Shown here one piece after another: positions 45,069 through 53,185 of a DNA stretch of 64,000 nt (the first letter of the stretch is position 1; each line of letters begins with the position of its first letter). This DNA comes from an uncultured Roseobacter sp. (lineage in GTDB: Bacteria > Pseudomonadota > Alphaproteobacteria > Rhodobacterales > Rhodobacteraceae). The notes under the pieces are model-generated. The model ran no database searches and was not told where the DNA came from. It saw nothing but the letters and a program-made list of their open reading frames with translations. The stretch spans positions 620,001 through 684,000 of the forward strand of contig NZ_CANLKW010000001.1 in the NCBI RefSeq assembly GCF_947491795.1. Reading direction: 5' to 3'. Position numbers and translations under genes: made by a program.

Positions 45069-45093
45069 GGAACCAACCGGGCTACTGCGCATT
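45069..45093 (+). promoter_or_regulatory. Possible EcfG-type promoter of trkH (one mismatch)
   Basis: GGAAC (45069-45073), 16 bp, then CATT instead of CGTT. The position, 86 bp before trkH, is suitable, but the mismatch makes it uncertain. Confidence 0.3.
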
Positions 45094-45178
45094 ATCATTA
45101 TGTTGCCTGAGGAGTGGCGCGCACAGGTCGTTCGAAGCTCGTGCTGTCACAGCGCAAAATGAAAGGCCGACCGCACGT

Positions 45179-46642
45179 ATGCCCACACCGCTGACCCGGA
45201 AGTCAGGCAGTCAGATCCTGTTGAAACCGGCGCGCGTGCACTGCGTTGCACTCACGCTTGCGAAACATGGCGTGCTTTTCCCACTTGTCTTTTGGCCACC
45301 GATGTTATGGTCGGCAACGGAAGAGGCCTGGCTGTTCGCTCTCGTATTGCTGGTGCCCGGTGTCGCGGGCATGCTGCTCTGGTGGTCTGTGCGCCATCTG
45401 CCCCAGCCCGCTGACCTGCGCCAAGCGGAAGCGGTCGTTGTGCTGGCTTTCCTGTTCATCATAGTACCGCTGCTGTCAGTCCCGGCTTTCGCGGTGCTGG
45501 GCCTGCCCGGTATCGATGGCCTGTTTGAAGGGATGAGCGCTATCACTACGACCGGGCTTTCCGTGGCATCTGATACGTCGAAATGGCCCTTTGCCGCGCA
45601 CGTTCTGCGCAGCTGGATGCAGTGGTGTGGCGGTCTGGCGATGGCAACCGCTGTACTTGCCATGCTGATCGGGCCGGGCGCGATGGCCCGCGAAATGGGC
45701 CGCGCAGGTCTGGATGAAGGGGACCGTATTGCCTCGACCCGCAGCCGCGCCCGTCAACTGCTGGGCGCCTACGCGGGTCTGACCCTGCTGTTCTGGCTGG
45801 CCATATCCGCCAGTACGGGCTCTGTTACGACGGGGTTGCTGTTGTCGCTGTCTGCAGTGTCCACGGGCGGGTTCGCGTTTCTTCCGGATTCGCTCGGCAG
45901 CTATTCAAAGCTGACCCAAATCCTTGTGATTGTCGCGTCGGTATCGGGCGCAATATCCTTGCTGGCCGTGGCGTTCCTCAGCAAGGGGGACTGGCGGGAA
46001 GCCTGGAAGCTCGGCTCATTTCAGCGCGTTGCAATGTGGTCGGCAGCGGCCCTCGCCGTTCTCATTTGCACCATGCTCGCATTGGATGAAACAGCGTATT
46101 ACGCCCATGCCATGAACCTGCTCAGCGCCATCAGCACAGCAGGTTTTTCGGTCAGTGACATGCCTGCGCACCCCGTTCTGCTGCTCATCTTTGTCGTGGC
46201 AATGATCTTCGGCGGGGATGCAGGCTCTACCGCCGGAGGCATTAAACTGGCCCGACTGACCACCTTGCTGCGTGCCACACGACATGCCGCGCGTCAGCCC
46301 CGTCTTCCGGAAAACGCAGTAGCACCGTTGCGCGAATACGGGCAGCCAGTCAGCGACAGCAAACTCATCGGCCTGCTCGCTATATTTCTGCTCTACAGTA
46401 CCTCGGTTCTGATCCTCTGGAGCGGATTTCTGGCCGGCGGGTATCCCCCGATGCCGGCGCTCTTTGATACGGTGTCTGCCTTTTCTACTGTGGGCCTGTC
46501 AGCCGGTGTCATATCGCCTGATCTTTCCACGAGCCTTAAAGCCGGCACAGTCCTGGCTATGCTGATGGGACGCCTGGAATTTATCGCCATACTGTTGCTG
46601 GTCCTGCCACGCACCTGGCACATCCCCTCTCAAAGGAGCTGA
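45179..46642 (+). CDS. trkH: Trk-type potassium transporter, membrane subunit
   Basis: This is a 487-residue membrane protein with repeated membrane-pore-membrane units. Selectivity-filter-like segments are visible (SAITTTGLSVASD, SAVSTGGFAFL, SAISTAGFSVSD, SAFSTVGLSAG). It imports potassium and works with a cytoplasmic NAD-binding TrkA, encoded 2 bp downstream. The role in osmoadaptation fits the surrounding stress genes. Confidence 0.9.
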   Translation: MPTPLTRKSGSQILLKPARVHCVALTLAKHGVLFPLVFWPPMLWSATEEAWLFALVLLVPGVAGMLLWWSVRHLPQPADLRQAEAVVVLAFLFIIVPLLSVPAFAVLGLPGIDGLFEGMSAITTTGLSVASDTSKWPFAAHVLRSWMQWCGGLAMATAVLAMLIGPGAMAREMGRAGLDEGDRIASTRSRARQLLGAYAGLTLLFWLAISASTGSVTTGLLLSLSAVSTGGFAFLPDSLGSYSKLTQILVIVASVSGAISLLAVAFLSKGDWREAWKLGSFQRVAMWSAAALAVLICTMLALDETAYYAHAMNLLSAISTAGFSVSDMPAHPVLLLIFVVAMIFGGDAGSTAGGIKLARLTTLLRATRHAARQPRLPENAVAPLREYGQPVSDSKLIGLLAIFLLYSTSVLILWSGFLAGGYPPMPALFDTVSAFSTVGLSAGVISPDLSTSLKAGTVLAMLMGRLEFIAILLLVLPRTWHIPSQRS

Positions 46643-46644
46643 AT

Positions 46645-47295
46645 ATGCGGATTGTTATCGTCGGAGGATCAAAGTTCGGAGTAGCTACAGCCGATCAACT
46701 GATTGAAAAAGGGCATGAGGTCGTGCTGATTGACAAAGACCGCGAAAAGCTTGAACGGCTGTCCGAGCACATGGACTGTGGTATGATCCAGGGTGACGGG
46801 TCTTCTCCCAACACTCTGCGCGAGGCCTTCGGTTCTGAAGATGACGTGCTGATTGCCCTGACCAATGCTTCGGATGACAACATCCTGACGGCCATTGTTG
46901 CACGTTCTGTCGGGTTCTGCCGGGTGATCCCACAGATTGTCTCGGCAGAATTGCTTGACGTCTGTGTCGAACTGGATCTCAAGGATACGATCACGCCGCA
47001 TGTGACTGTTGCGCGCAGCCTCTGCCGTGCGCTCGAGGACGACACTGAACTGGCACGCGACACGAACCTGACAGGGGACCTGCGCCTGCTGCGTCTGGAT
47101 GTTCCCGCGCACACCGCCGGCAGCACTCTGGCCGATTTGGACCTGCCGCCAGACTGCCGCGCTGTCGCCGTTGTCCGTGACGAAAAAGAGAGCTTTGCGC
47201 AGGAGGATGAAACATTATCAGAAGGAGAGGAAATCCTGTTTGCTGTGCACTCTGACCAAGTGCAGGCCCTCAAAGACCTTTTTGCCAAGGCCTGA
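46645..47295 (+). CDS. trkA: TrkA potassium uptake regulator (single RCK unit)
   Basis: This 216-residue protein is one RCK-N (GGSKFGVATADQLIEKGHEVVLIDKD, the nucleotide-binding Rossmann loop) plus one RCK-C domain. It is half the length of the E. coli TrkA, so it should form homo-oligomers as KtrA does. It starts right behind trkH. It converges with phyR with only about 10 bp between stops. Confidence 0.88.
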   Translation: MRIVIVGGSKFGVATADQLIEKGHEVVLIDKDREKLERLSEHMDCGMIQGDGSSPNTLREAFGSEDDVLIALTNASDDNILTAIVARSVGFCRVIPQIVSAELLDVCVELDLKDTITPHVTVARSLCRALEDDTELARDTNLTGDLRLLRLDVPAHTAGSTLADLDLPPDCRAVAVVRDEKESFAQEDETLSEGEEILFAVHSDQVQALKDLFAKA

Positions 47296-47305
47296 CATGC
47301 TGATC

Positions 47306-48121
47306 TCAGCTGCTGCGCAGCGTAGCTGTTGAAGAAAAGAACATTGCCTGACTTACAGCAACACTGACCTGCGCTTCTGTATAGGGTTTGGTGATCATGA
47401 ATGCAGGTTCATGCGGTTTGCCCGTAAGCAGTCTTTCCGGATAGGCGGTGATAAAGATCACAGGCCGTTCACCCTGTGTATTTAGGATGTCTGAGACAGC
47501 ATCGATCCCGGATGAATTGTCGGCCAGATGGACATCCGCAAGGATCAGATCCGGCGCCTTCTGGCCCGCGAGCGCAACAGCCGCCAGATGGGTCCGGGCG
47601 ATCCCTGTAACCTCATGACCCATTTCCGTCACCATGCCCTCGAGGTCCATGGCAATCAGTGCTTCATCTTCGATGATCATCACAGTACCTGCAACGGAGG
47701 CCTGCATCTCGTCATAGGCGGTTTGCAAAAGCGCCGATACGTTTTCTTTGTCGAGGCCGAGGATGCCAGCAATCTCATCACTGGTGAAGCCCTCGAGAAC
47801 CGACATCAGCAGCGCTTCACGGCTGTTGGCCGTCAGACGGCTCAGGTGCACCTGAGCCGCTGCGTTCAGATCGGTGTCAGGCGTGTCCGCGGGCGTGCCC
47901 CGCGCGTGCCAGATACCGTGAAATACCCCGAACAGGGCCTGACGCACCGGGACGGACCGGTCAAAGCCCGCCGTGTCGCTGACTATGGTTTCCAGCGTGG
48001 CAGCTGCAAGATCATCTCCGGCTTTCTGAGTGCCCGTCAGCGCGCGCGCATACCGGCGCAAACCCGGCAGATGCCGGCTGATTTCATCGGCAAGATCGCG
48101 GACCTGGCTGGGATCAGACAT
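47306..48121 (-). CDS. phyR: General stress anti-anti-sigma response regulator
   Basis: This protein of about 271 residues has an N-terminal sigma-like (SL1/SL2) domain (RHLPGLRRYARALTGTQKAGDD; SREALLMSVLEGFTSDEIAGIL) and a C-terminal receiver (VMIIEDEALIAMDLEGMV; ILADVHLADNSSGIDAV with the phosphoacceptor Asp; ITKPYT). Phosphorylated PhyR sequesters NepR and frees the EcfG sigma factor. ATG 48121 is chosen because the ribosome-binding GGAG sits 6 nt before it; ATG 48124 and GTG 48133 are in frame. A stress promoter overlaps the nepR promoter in the divergent region. Confidence 0.95.
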   Translation of the reverse strand: MSDPSQVRDLADEISRHLPGLRRYARALTGTQKAGDDLAAATLETIVSDTAGFDRSVPVRQALFGVFHGIWHARGTPADTPDTDLNAAAQVHLSRLTANSREALLMSVLEGFTSDEIAGILGLDKENVSALLQTAYDEMQASVAGTVMIIEDEALIAMDLEGMVTEMGHEVTGIARTHLAAVALAGQKAPDLILADVHLADNSSGIDAVSDILNTQGERPVIFITAYPERLLTGKPHEPAFMITKPYTEAQVSVAVSQAMFFSSTATLRSS

Positions 48122-48150
48122 CATTTTCTCCACACTGTGAAAATTGTTTC

Positions 48151-48183
48151 GGAACCGAACGCCCGGCCATCGCGTTTTGTTCC
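48151..48183. promoter_or_regulatory. Overlapping divergent EcfG-type promoters for nepR (+) and phyR (-)
   Basis: Plus strand: GGAAC 48151-48155, 17 bp, CGTT 48173-48176. Minus strand: GGAAC 48183-48179, 17 bp, CGTT 48161-48158. Both match the consensus exactly and share most of their bases, so occupancy by the sigma factor in one direction should exclude the other. Both genes are expected to be under EcfG autoregulation. Confidence 0.85.
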
Positions 48184-48216
48184 CAGCTGTTTTGTGTTTT
48201 GAGAGGAGGTCACCCG

Positions 48217-48384
48217 GTGGCCCAGAGTGAGTATTCTGACAGAGTATCAGAAGTGATAGAGGAAAACCTGAAAAGGGTTTACGGCGAAGGTTCTGAAAGC
48301 GCGCTGCCCGAGCGGTTGAACAACCTGCTTGACCGCCTGCGGGCGCAGGATCTTGGCCAGTCCGGAAAAAGGAAAAGCAGGTGA
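48217..48384 (+). CDS. nepR: NepR anti-sigma factor
   Basis: This 55-residue protein binds and inhibits the EcfG sigma factor. The characteristic helix pair is EENLKRVYGEG and LPERLNNLLDRLRAQ, and a basic tail (GKRKSR) ends it. The GTG at 48217 has an excellent AGGAGGT ribosome-binding site. It is divergent from phyR and precedes the sensor kinase. In most alphaproteobacteria ecfG directly follows nepR; here it does not. Confidence 0.9.
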   Translation: MAQSEYSDRVSEVIEENLKRVYGEGSESALPERLNNLLDRLRAQDLGQSGKRKSR

Positions 48385-48484
48385 TACTCTTTTATACGGG
48401 CGCTGGTGGCGTGACAGATCTGTTTTATCAGAACATATCGCAACTGCATGCCCCCGCGCCACCAGTCGGAGAAACTGCCGCGTG

Positions 48485-50233
48485 ATGTGGCGCAGAATGC
48501 ACCGCTCCGCCGGCGCAGGCCTGGCGTTGCGGGCCACGCTGCTGGTGACCCTCGCTCTTATGCCTCTGGGTATCATTGCTGTCTGGCAGGCGGACCGCAT
48601 TTTTCAGGATGATCGCGAAAGGGCCGAAGTTGCACTTCTCGCCGTAACCGAAAGAGCCGCTGCGCGGGAACGTCTGATCATTGAGCGCGCCATTGGCGCT
48701 GCCGCAGCGACCGGCAACACCGCAGTCTCCTTGCTATCCGAACCGTCAAGGTGCTCATCCATTCTGGAGAACTTTCAGCGCCGCAGCCCGTTATACAGTT
48801 TTGTTGGCCTGGTCCTGCCCGATGGCAGCGTGCCTTGCCGGTCAGCAGTGACAACCGTAGCCGAACGAGCATCGGCGGATGAACTCGGACGCACCGGCCT
48901 GATGGAGCAGCAGAAGCTGGGTCTTTACGCCACCCGCGATGCAGCAAACCCCGCACAGTCACTGCTGGTGGTCGCAACGCCTGTGTTTTCGGGCGAGGTC
49001 TATACAGGGCATATGACGTTGCAGATCCCGCATGCTAACCTCAAGCCGTCCGCTGATGATCTGGCAGGCGAGGGTCCGCTGGGCCTGATCGTTTTCAACA
49101 ACAAAGGCGAGGTTCTGACTTCTGAACAGCAGCTCGAGGACGCGCAGGCGATTCTGCCCGCTGATACTGATCTTGCTGTTCTGGCACGCACGGAACCCTA
49201 CACATTCCAGGCACGCTCGGGTCTTGGCGTCACGCGGACCTATGCCGTTCTGCCGATGGTGCCCGGTGCCGCTTATGCAATTGGCACATGGAGCTCCGAC
49301 ACGGGTCTGCTGCAGGCAGAAACACCCTACTGGCGGACGATCGTGCTCGCTGGTCTGATGTGGCTTGCCAGTCTGCTCGTGGTGTTTCTTATTATGCAGG
49401 TACTGGTCATTGACGGTGTGCAGTCGCTTAGAAATCAGTTCCGCGACTTCCTTAAAACCAGAAAGGTTCCCACAGGGCCGGTACGCGGGCGCGGCGAACT
49501 TTTTGATCTGGAGACCGACTTCCGCGATATGGCAGGCACCATTCTGAGGGAAGAAGCCGAGCTGGAAGGCGCTGTGCGCGAAAAAAACGTGCTGCTCAAG
49601 GAGGTGCATCACCGCGTTAAAAACAATCTCCAGCTTATCAACTCGATCATAAACATGATCCTGCGCGGCGGTCATTCTGATCAGACAAAGACTGTTGTGC
49701 GCCGCCTGCAGGACCGCGTTATGGCAATGGCCTCGGTGCATCAGTCCATCTATGAGGCCCAGTCAATGGAAAACATCGATGCGGCAGAGACCGTGCGCGA
49801 AATTGTTCGGCAGGCAGTCAACATTGGTTTGCCACGCGGATCGAACGTCGTTGTGGACACTGATCTTGCCCCTGTGGTGCTGCACCCGGATCAGGCCATG
49901 CCTCTGTCCCTGCTGGTCTCTGAGGCCGTCACAAATGCTCTCAAATATGTCGGCGGCGACGCGCCTTGCATCCAGGTTATCCTGTCGGGGACAGACAGGG
50001 ACACCGAGACCGGAAAACGCAGGGCGACCCTCAGCGTAATCAACACGGTGGCAGACGAAACGGACGATTCCGATGGTACCGGGCTCGGGTCGAACCTGGT
50101 CAGGGCCTTTGCTTCTCAGCTCGACGGCAAGCTGGAGAGCTCTCAGACCGACGGTGTATACACGCTCACTATCACTTTTGAGATTCCAGATACCGAACTG
50201 GTCGATGAAAAATCGGTCACAATCGCAGTCTGA
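48485..50233 (+). CDS. HisKA_2 sensor histidine kinase, likely input to PhyR
   Basis: This 582-residue membrane kinase has membrane segments near residues 14-35 and about 285-305 that flank a periplasmic sensor of about 240 residues. After a linker (HAMP-like DLETDFRDMAGTI) comes LLKEVHHRVKNNLQLINSIINMI with the phosphorylated His near residue 375, then an HATPase (LLVSEAVTNALKYVG; GLGSNLVRAFASQLDG). HisKA_2 kinases are the usual phosphodonors of PhyR. The position behind nepR supports that. ATG 48485 is preferred over the upstream in-frame start at 48329, which overlaps the nepR end. Confidence 0.88.
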   Translation: MWRRMHRSAGAGLALRATLLVTLALMPLGIIAVWQADRIFQDDRERAEVALLAVTERAAARERLIIERAIGAAAATGNTAVSLLSEPSRCSSILENFQRRSPLYSFVGLVLPDGSVPCRSAVTTVAERASADELGRTGLMEQQKLGLYATRDAANPAQSLLVVATPVFSGEVYTGHMTLQIPHANLKPSADDLAGEGPLGLIVFNNKGEVLTSEQQLEDAQAILPADTDLAVLARTEPYTFQARSGLGVTRTYAVLPMVPGAAYAIGTWSSDTGLLQAETPYWRTIVLAGLMWLASLLVVFLIMQVLVIDGVQSLRNQFRDFLKTRKVPTGPVRGRGELFDLETDFRDMAGTILREEAELEGAVREKNVLLKEVHHRVKNNLQLINSIINMILRGGHSDQTKTVVRRLQDRVMAMASVHQSIYEAQSMENIDAAETVREIVRQAVNIGLPRGSNVVVDTDLAPVVLHPDQAMPLSLLVSEAVTNALKYVGGDAPCIQVILSGTDRDTETGKRRATLSVINTVADETDDSDGTGLGSNLVRAFASQLDGKLESSQTDGVYTLTITFEIPDTELVDEKSVTIAV

Positions 50234-50275
50234 CTGATGGGTAAGAGCATCGGCGGTGCATATGTCTGATCCTGC

Positions 50276-50300
50276 GGAACAAAAAAGAGAGTCGTGCGTT
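50276..50300 (+). promoter_or_regulatory. EcfG-type promoter of the entericidin gene
   Basis: GGAAC (50276-50280), a 16-bp spacer and CGTT (50297-50300), 33 bp before the start of the small lipoprotein gene. Confidence 0.8.
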
Positions 50301-50332
50301 TCACCCCTGTAAGACAAGAAAAGGAAACCGAA

Positions 50333-50449
50333 ATGTTCAGAATTATCGCTATGACTCTCGCGCTGACGGCTCTTGCTGCCTGTGAAACCACAAAGGGCGT
50401 TGGCAGAGACGTACAGAACGCCGGTGAAGCGCTCGACGAGGCTGTATAA
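50333..50449 (+). CDS. Entericidin-family small lipoprotein
   Basis: This 38-residue protein has a lipoprotein signal (RIIAMTLALTALAAC, lipobox AAC) and the entericidin tail KGVGRDVQNAGEALDEA. It is a small envelope lipoprotein, typically induced by stress or stationary phase. A ribosome-binding AAGGAAA lies before ATG 50333. It has its own EcfG promoter and a terminator right behind it, so it is a monocistronic stress gene. Confidence 0.85.
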   Translation: MFRIIAMTLALTALAACETTKGVGRDVQNAGEALDEAV

Positions 50450-50474
50450 CCATGCTGCCGAGTGCAGGAAAAAA

Positions 50475-50504
50475 GGAGCGGTCCTCGCGGGCCGCTCTTT
50501 TTTT
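50475..50504 (+). terminator. Rho-independent terminator
   Basis: A stem of GAGCGG with CCGCTC plus inner GC pairs is followed by seven T residues, 26 bp after the entericidin stop. Confidence 0.9.
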
Positions 50505-50532
50505 GTGCACAATTTTGAAACAGCGCCGCCGG

Positions 50533-50904
50533 TTATTGCGACACCACGCCCGGGCGCGCCGTCTGTGCCAGCTGCAATGGACGCGGATCAGGCGGTATGA
50601 CATCCGCGTAGTCCGCAATGACATCATCACCTGCCATATCCAGGCTCCAGTTTTCGCCATGCGCCAGAGTGCAGCTCAAACCATCCTTACGATATGAAAT
50701 CAGCGTCCAGCTGCCTCCTGTTCCGGCCGCCCAGATCTTTCCACCCGAATGGTGCTCAGCAACCAGCTGCTCGCCGTGCCATTCCACGAGGGCAGCTTCC
50801 ATCTCGGCAGTGGGCATACATACGGGCGCCTCGGCCCGGGCGCTGGACGCCGTTGCATAACAAAATGCGACTGACAGGGCGGTTGTTCTGACCATATGTT
50901 CCAT
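50533..50904 (-). CDS. Small exported protein of unknown function
   Basis: A protein of about 123 residues from ATG 50904 (50919 and 50895 are alternative starts; the frame is open to 51045). It has a signal peptide (RTTALSVAFCYATASSARAEA) and a mature part with two Cys (VCMPTAEME, LSCTLAHGENWSL). The family was not recognised. A GGAAC element lies upstream but the second box is imperfect, so stress control is only possible. Confidence 0.65.
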   Translation of the reverse strand: MEHMVRTTALSVAFCYATASSARAEAPVCMPTAEMEAALVEWHGEQLVAEHHSGGKIWAAGTGGSWTLISYRKDGLSCTLAHGENWSLDMAGDDVIADYADVIPPDPRPLQLAQTARPGVVSQ

Positions 50905-51066
50905 GTCAAAAAAACCCATCAGCCGCGTCGATGTTCCACAATTAATTTCTTTTTTGCGTATTGAATTCACCCGGCATCGGGCGAGTGCAATCACCATCAG
51001 ATGACAAAAGGGCGACACCCCAAACAGGGGTGCCGCCATTGTCAATAAGCCACCAGATTCCCCGGG

Positions 51067-51399
51067 TCAGTATCGGTTGCGCGACAGCGCCATACCAACC
51101 ACAACACCCACAGCCAGTGCGCCCGCGACTGCCATAAGCGGCTGCTTTTCGACGCCCTCGCGGGCCCGGCGGCCAACCTCGTTCAGACCAGCCTGCAGAT
51201 CTTCGACGCTGTCAGCAGCTGTCGCGACGGCGCGTTCTGCCTGTACGGTTGCTTCCCCCTGCAGCTTCGTGGCGCGGTCAGTTATCTTTTCGCCGGCGTC
51301 GGCTACTGCACTTTTAATTTTATCTGCTGCGCTGTCCTCTTCGGGTACGCTGGCATTGGTCAGGGTTTCGGGTCTCGCGGAATGAATGGTCGTAGTCAT
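51067..51399 (-). CDS. ElaB/YqjD/DUF883-like membrane-anchored helical protein
   Basis: This 110-residue protein has a long amphipathic helical region (ADKIKSAVADAGEKITDRATKLQGEA) and a C-terminal hydrophobic helix with a glycine pattern (LMAVAGALAVGVVVGMALSRN), as in ElaB/YqjD ribosome-associated or DUF883 proteins. It has an AGGAG site. It is the last gene of the envelope-stress operon led by the promoter at 53174. Confidence 0.78.
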   Translation of the reverse strand: MTTTIHSARPETLTNASVPEEDSAADKIKSAVADAGEKITDRATKLQGEATVQAERAVATAADSVEDLQAGLNEVGRRAREGVEKQPLMAVAGALAVGVVVGMALSRNRY

Positions 51400-51447
51400 G
51401 TCAGTCTCCTCGTTTCAGGGGTAGAAAAGGATCGGTGGCGGCCAGTG

Positions 51448-52212
51448 TCAGGTGGCAGCGCGCAGCCTGTCGTAGCCAGCACGCACGCCTTCACGCACCG
51501 CGGCCTCGCCGGTAGCTGTCGCCTGGGCCAGCTCGTCACGCAGGGCGAACTCTGCCTGCTGCAACAGGTTATCGCGGCGTGCGCCCAGCAGATCGTCCTC
51601 CATGCGGGTGCGCGGTAAAAGTGCTGCAACAACAGCACCCACGCCCAGAGCCAACGCCCCGGTCGCCAGCGGCTGGCGCTGGTGGAACGAGCGGGCGCGT
51701 CTGCCTGCGGCCGCGGCTTTGCGGTCCAGCTTTTCCTGAACTTCGATCGCTGCTTCGCGCGCCTTGATTACACGACGGCGCGCAGGTGCAGGCAGATTGG
51801 CCAGGCCATCATTCAGTGCTGCCCGCAGACGCGGCGCACGCGGTTCCTCATTCTGATCAGCGGCTGCGGCTGCGACACGGCGGTCAAACTCTCCGGTCAG
51901 CGGGTCATCGCCCGACTGCCTTTCGGCGACGGGCACACTGCGTGTATCAAATTGTGGACGGTTCACGGGGCGCTTGGGCCCGGCAAGCAGAGCCGCAATG
52001 CCGATGCCCACAAGTGCCACGCCGGCAGGATTTGCGCGCACCATGTCCATGGCGGCAGGGACTGCTGCACCGCCGCGCTGCTGCATCTCCCGCGCGAGGG
52101 TGTCAGACACCTGTTGCGGCGAAAGAGCAGTCATCAGCTGGCCGAGTGAGCGTTCCAGCAGGCCGCGGCTAGCTTCGATGTCACGTTCGATGTCGCGGAT
52201 GCTGTCAGACAT
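51448..52212 (-). CDS. DUF3618-containing membrane-associated protein
   Basis: This 254-residue protein has an N-terminal DUF3618-like part (IRDIERDIEASRGLLERSLGQLMTAL) and a hydrophobic stretch near residue 70 (PAGVALVGIGIAALLAG). A basic helical middle follows, with a second hydrophobic stretch (ATGALALGVGAVVAALL). Its function is unknown; such genes recur with holin-like and nutrient-deprivation proteins. It overlaps the holin-like gene by 8 bp. Confidence 0.75.
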   Translation of the reverse strand: MSDSIRDIERDIEASRGLLERSLGQLMTALSPQQVSDTLAREMQQRGGAAVPAAMDMVRANPAGVALVGIGIAALLAGPKRPVNRPQFDTRSVPVAERQSGDDPLTGEFDRRVAAAAADQNEEPRAPRLRAALNDGLANLPAPARRRVIKAREAAIEVQEKLDRKAAAAGRRARSFHQRQPLATGALALGVGAVVAALLPRTRMEDDLLGARRDNLLQQAEFALRDELAQATATGEAAVREGVRAGYDRLRAAT

Positions 52213-52624
52213 TAGCAGTCTCCTTTAGTGTTTCGATATCCCGGCGGATGTTCTCGACAGAGCGCTCGGGCTTAAGGCTGGTTGACGTCAGACGCCGGCG
52301 GCCAATGATAAAAAATACGGCGGCGATTGCGATGGCCAGTCCGCCAACGAGCAGCGATGCCGCCCAGATTGGCACACCAAACGCTGCAATGCCGGTGACG
52401 GCTGCGGCAGTCAGAACGTCCAAGGCAGAGAGTACAAGGAAGCCTGCCAATATCATCATGGCGATACCGGTGACCGCGCGAGTCATTTTGCCTGCTATTT
52501 CGCGCTTCATCAGTGCCATTTCGTTGCGAATAAGCAATGACGCCTGTTGAATTGCGGCGCTGATCAGTCCGGGCGCATCAGTAGGGTCCGGTTGAGCCCG
52601 GTAATACGTTTCCTCTTCTCTCAT
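52205..52624 (-). CDS. Holin-superfamily (DUF1469-like) membrane protein
   Basis: This 139-residue protein has two strong membrane helices (AVTGIAMMILAGFLVLSALDVL and AASLLVGGLAIAIAAVFFIIG) flanked by charged ends. It matches the phage-holin-family/DUF1469 proteins widespread in stress operons, not a phage lysis gene. ATG 52624 starts MREEETYY; an earlier in-frame start overlaps the previous gene. Confidence 0.78.
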   Translation of the reverse strand: MREEETYYRAQPDPTDAPGLISAAIQQASLLIRNEMALMKREIAGKMTRAVTGIAMMILAGFLVLSALDVLTAAAVTGIAAFGVPIWAASLLVGGLAIAIAAVFFIIGRRRLTSTSLKPERSVENIRRDIETLKETANV

Positions 52625-53118
52625 GCCGAAGCCCTCCGGTCTGGGGCTGCATCGGCTGTGCCCGCCTCGGCCGACGAAGTCACGTGACCAGTCCACGGAT
52701 CTGCGTCAGTTTCTTGACGCGCGGAAGCGGGTTGCTGGTCGGTAGCTTTCAGGAAGCGTGCAGCAGCAAATCCCAGCAATGTCGTGCCGCCGATAAACAG
52801 CAGCGGATTTTCGCGGGCAAAGCGGGAAACCTGTCCGGCGGCTTGTTTCAGATCAGTGTCGCGTATGGCGCCCGCAACCTGTTGCAGACTGGCGGCCATG
52901 TGATCAGCGGCCTGTGCCTGCATGCTGCCCGTCTCGAACTCGCTGCCTGCAGCGGCTGCGGCTGCGGCGGCATTTTCGACCCGGTCTCCGGCTTGAGACG
53001 TCACACGACCGGCGGCTCTTTCAGCCTCTTCGTGCACCGTTCTGGTTACTTCGTCAGCGGCGTTATCGATACGCGCGCGCATGCCGGGTGTGCCGGCGTC
53101 TTTTGGAAAGTCGCTCAT
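52621..53118 (-). CDS. Nutrient-deprivation-induced-type stress protein
   Basis: This 165-residue protein starts at ATG 53118 (MSDFPKDAG) with a GGAGG site. It has an Ala/Glu-rich helical part (TVHEEAERAAGRVTSQAGDRVENAAAAA), then FARENPLLFIGGTTLLGFAAARFL as a membrane helix. It heads an operon with the holin-like, DUF3618 and DUF883-like genes. An exact EcfG promoter lies 32-56 bp upstream. Confidence 0.75.
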   Translation of the reverse strand: MSDFPKDAGTPGMRARIDNAADEVTRTVHEEAERAAGRVTSQAGDRVENAAAAAAAAGSEFETGSMQAQAADHMAASLQQVAGAIRDTDLKQAAGQVSRFARENPLLFIGGTTLLGFAAARFLKATDQQPASARQETDADPWTGHVTSSAEAGTADAAPDRRASA

Positions 53119-53149
53119 TACGTCCTCCATGTTACAGGTTCATCACTCC

Positions 53150-53174
53150 AACGCGCAGAGGTCCGGAAAGTTCC
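53150..53174 (-). promoter_or_regulatory. EcfG-type promoter of the 53118-51067 operon
   Basis: Minus strand GGAAC (53174-53170), 16 bp, CGTT (53153-53150). It sits directly after the phospholipase D gene. Confidence 0.8.
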
Positions 53175-53185
53175 CGATTTTGTTG

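Noticed and set aside
50905..50950. EcfG promoter for the small exported protein at 50904
   Set aside because: GGAAC is present but the second box is GGTT and lies only about 10 bp from the start codon.
52205..52624. Phage holin and hence a prophage
   Set aside because: The holin-superfamily protein is part of a stress operon with DUF3618 and DUF883-like genes; no phage structural or lysis genes are near.
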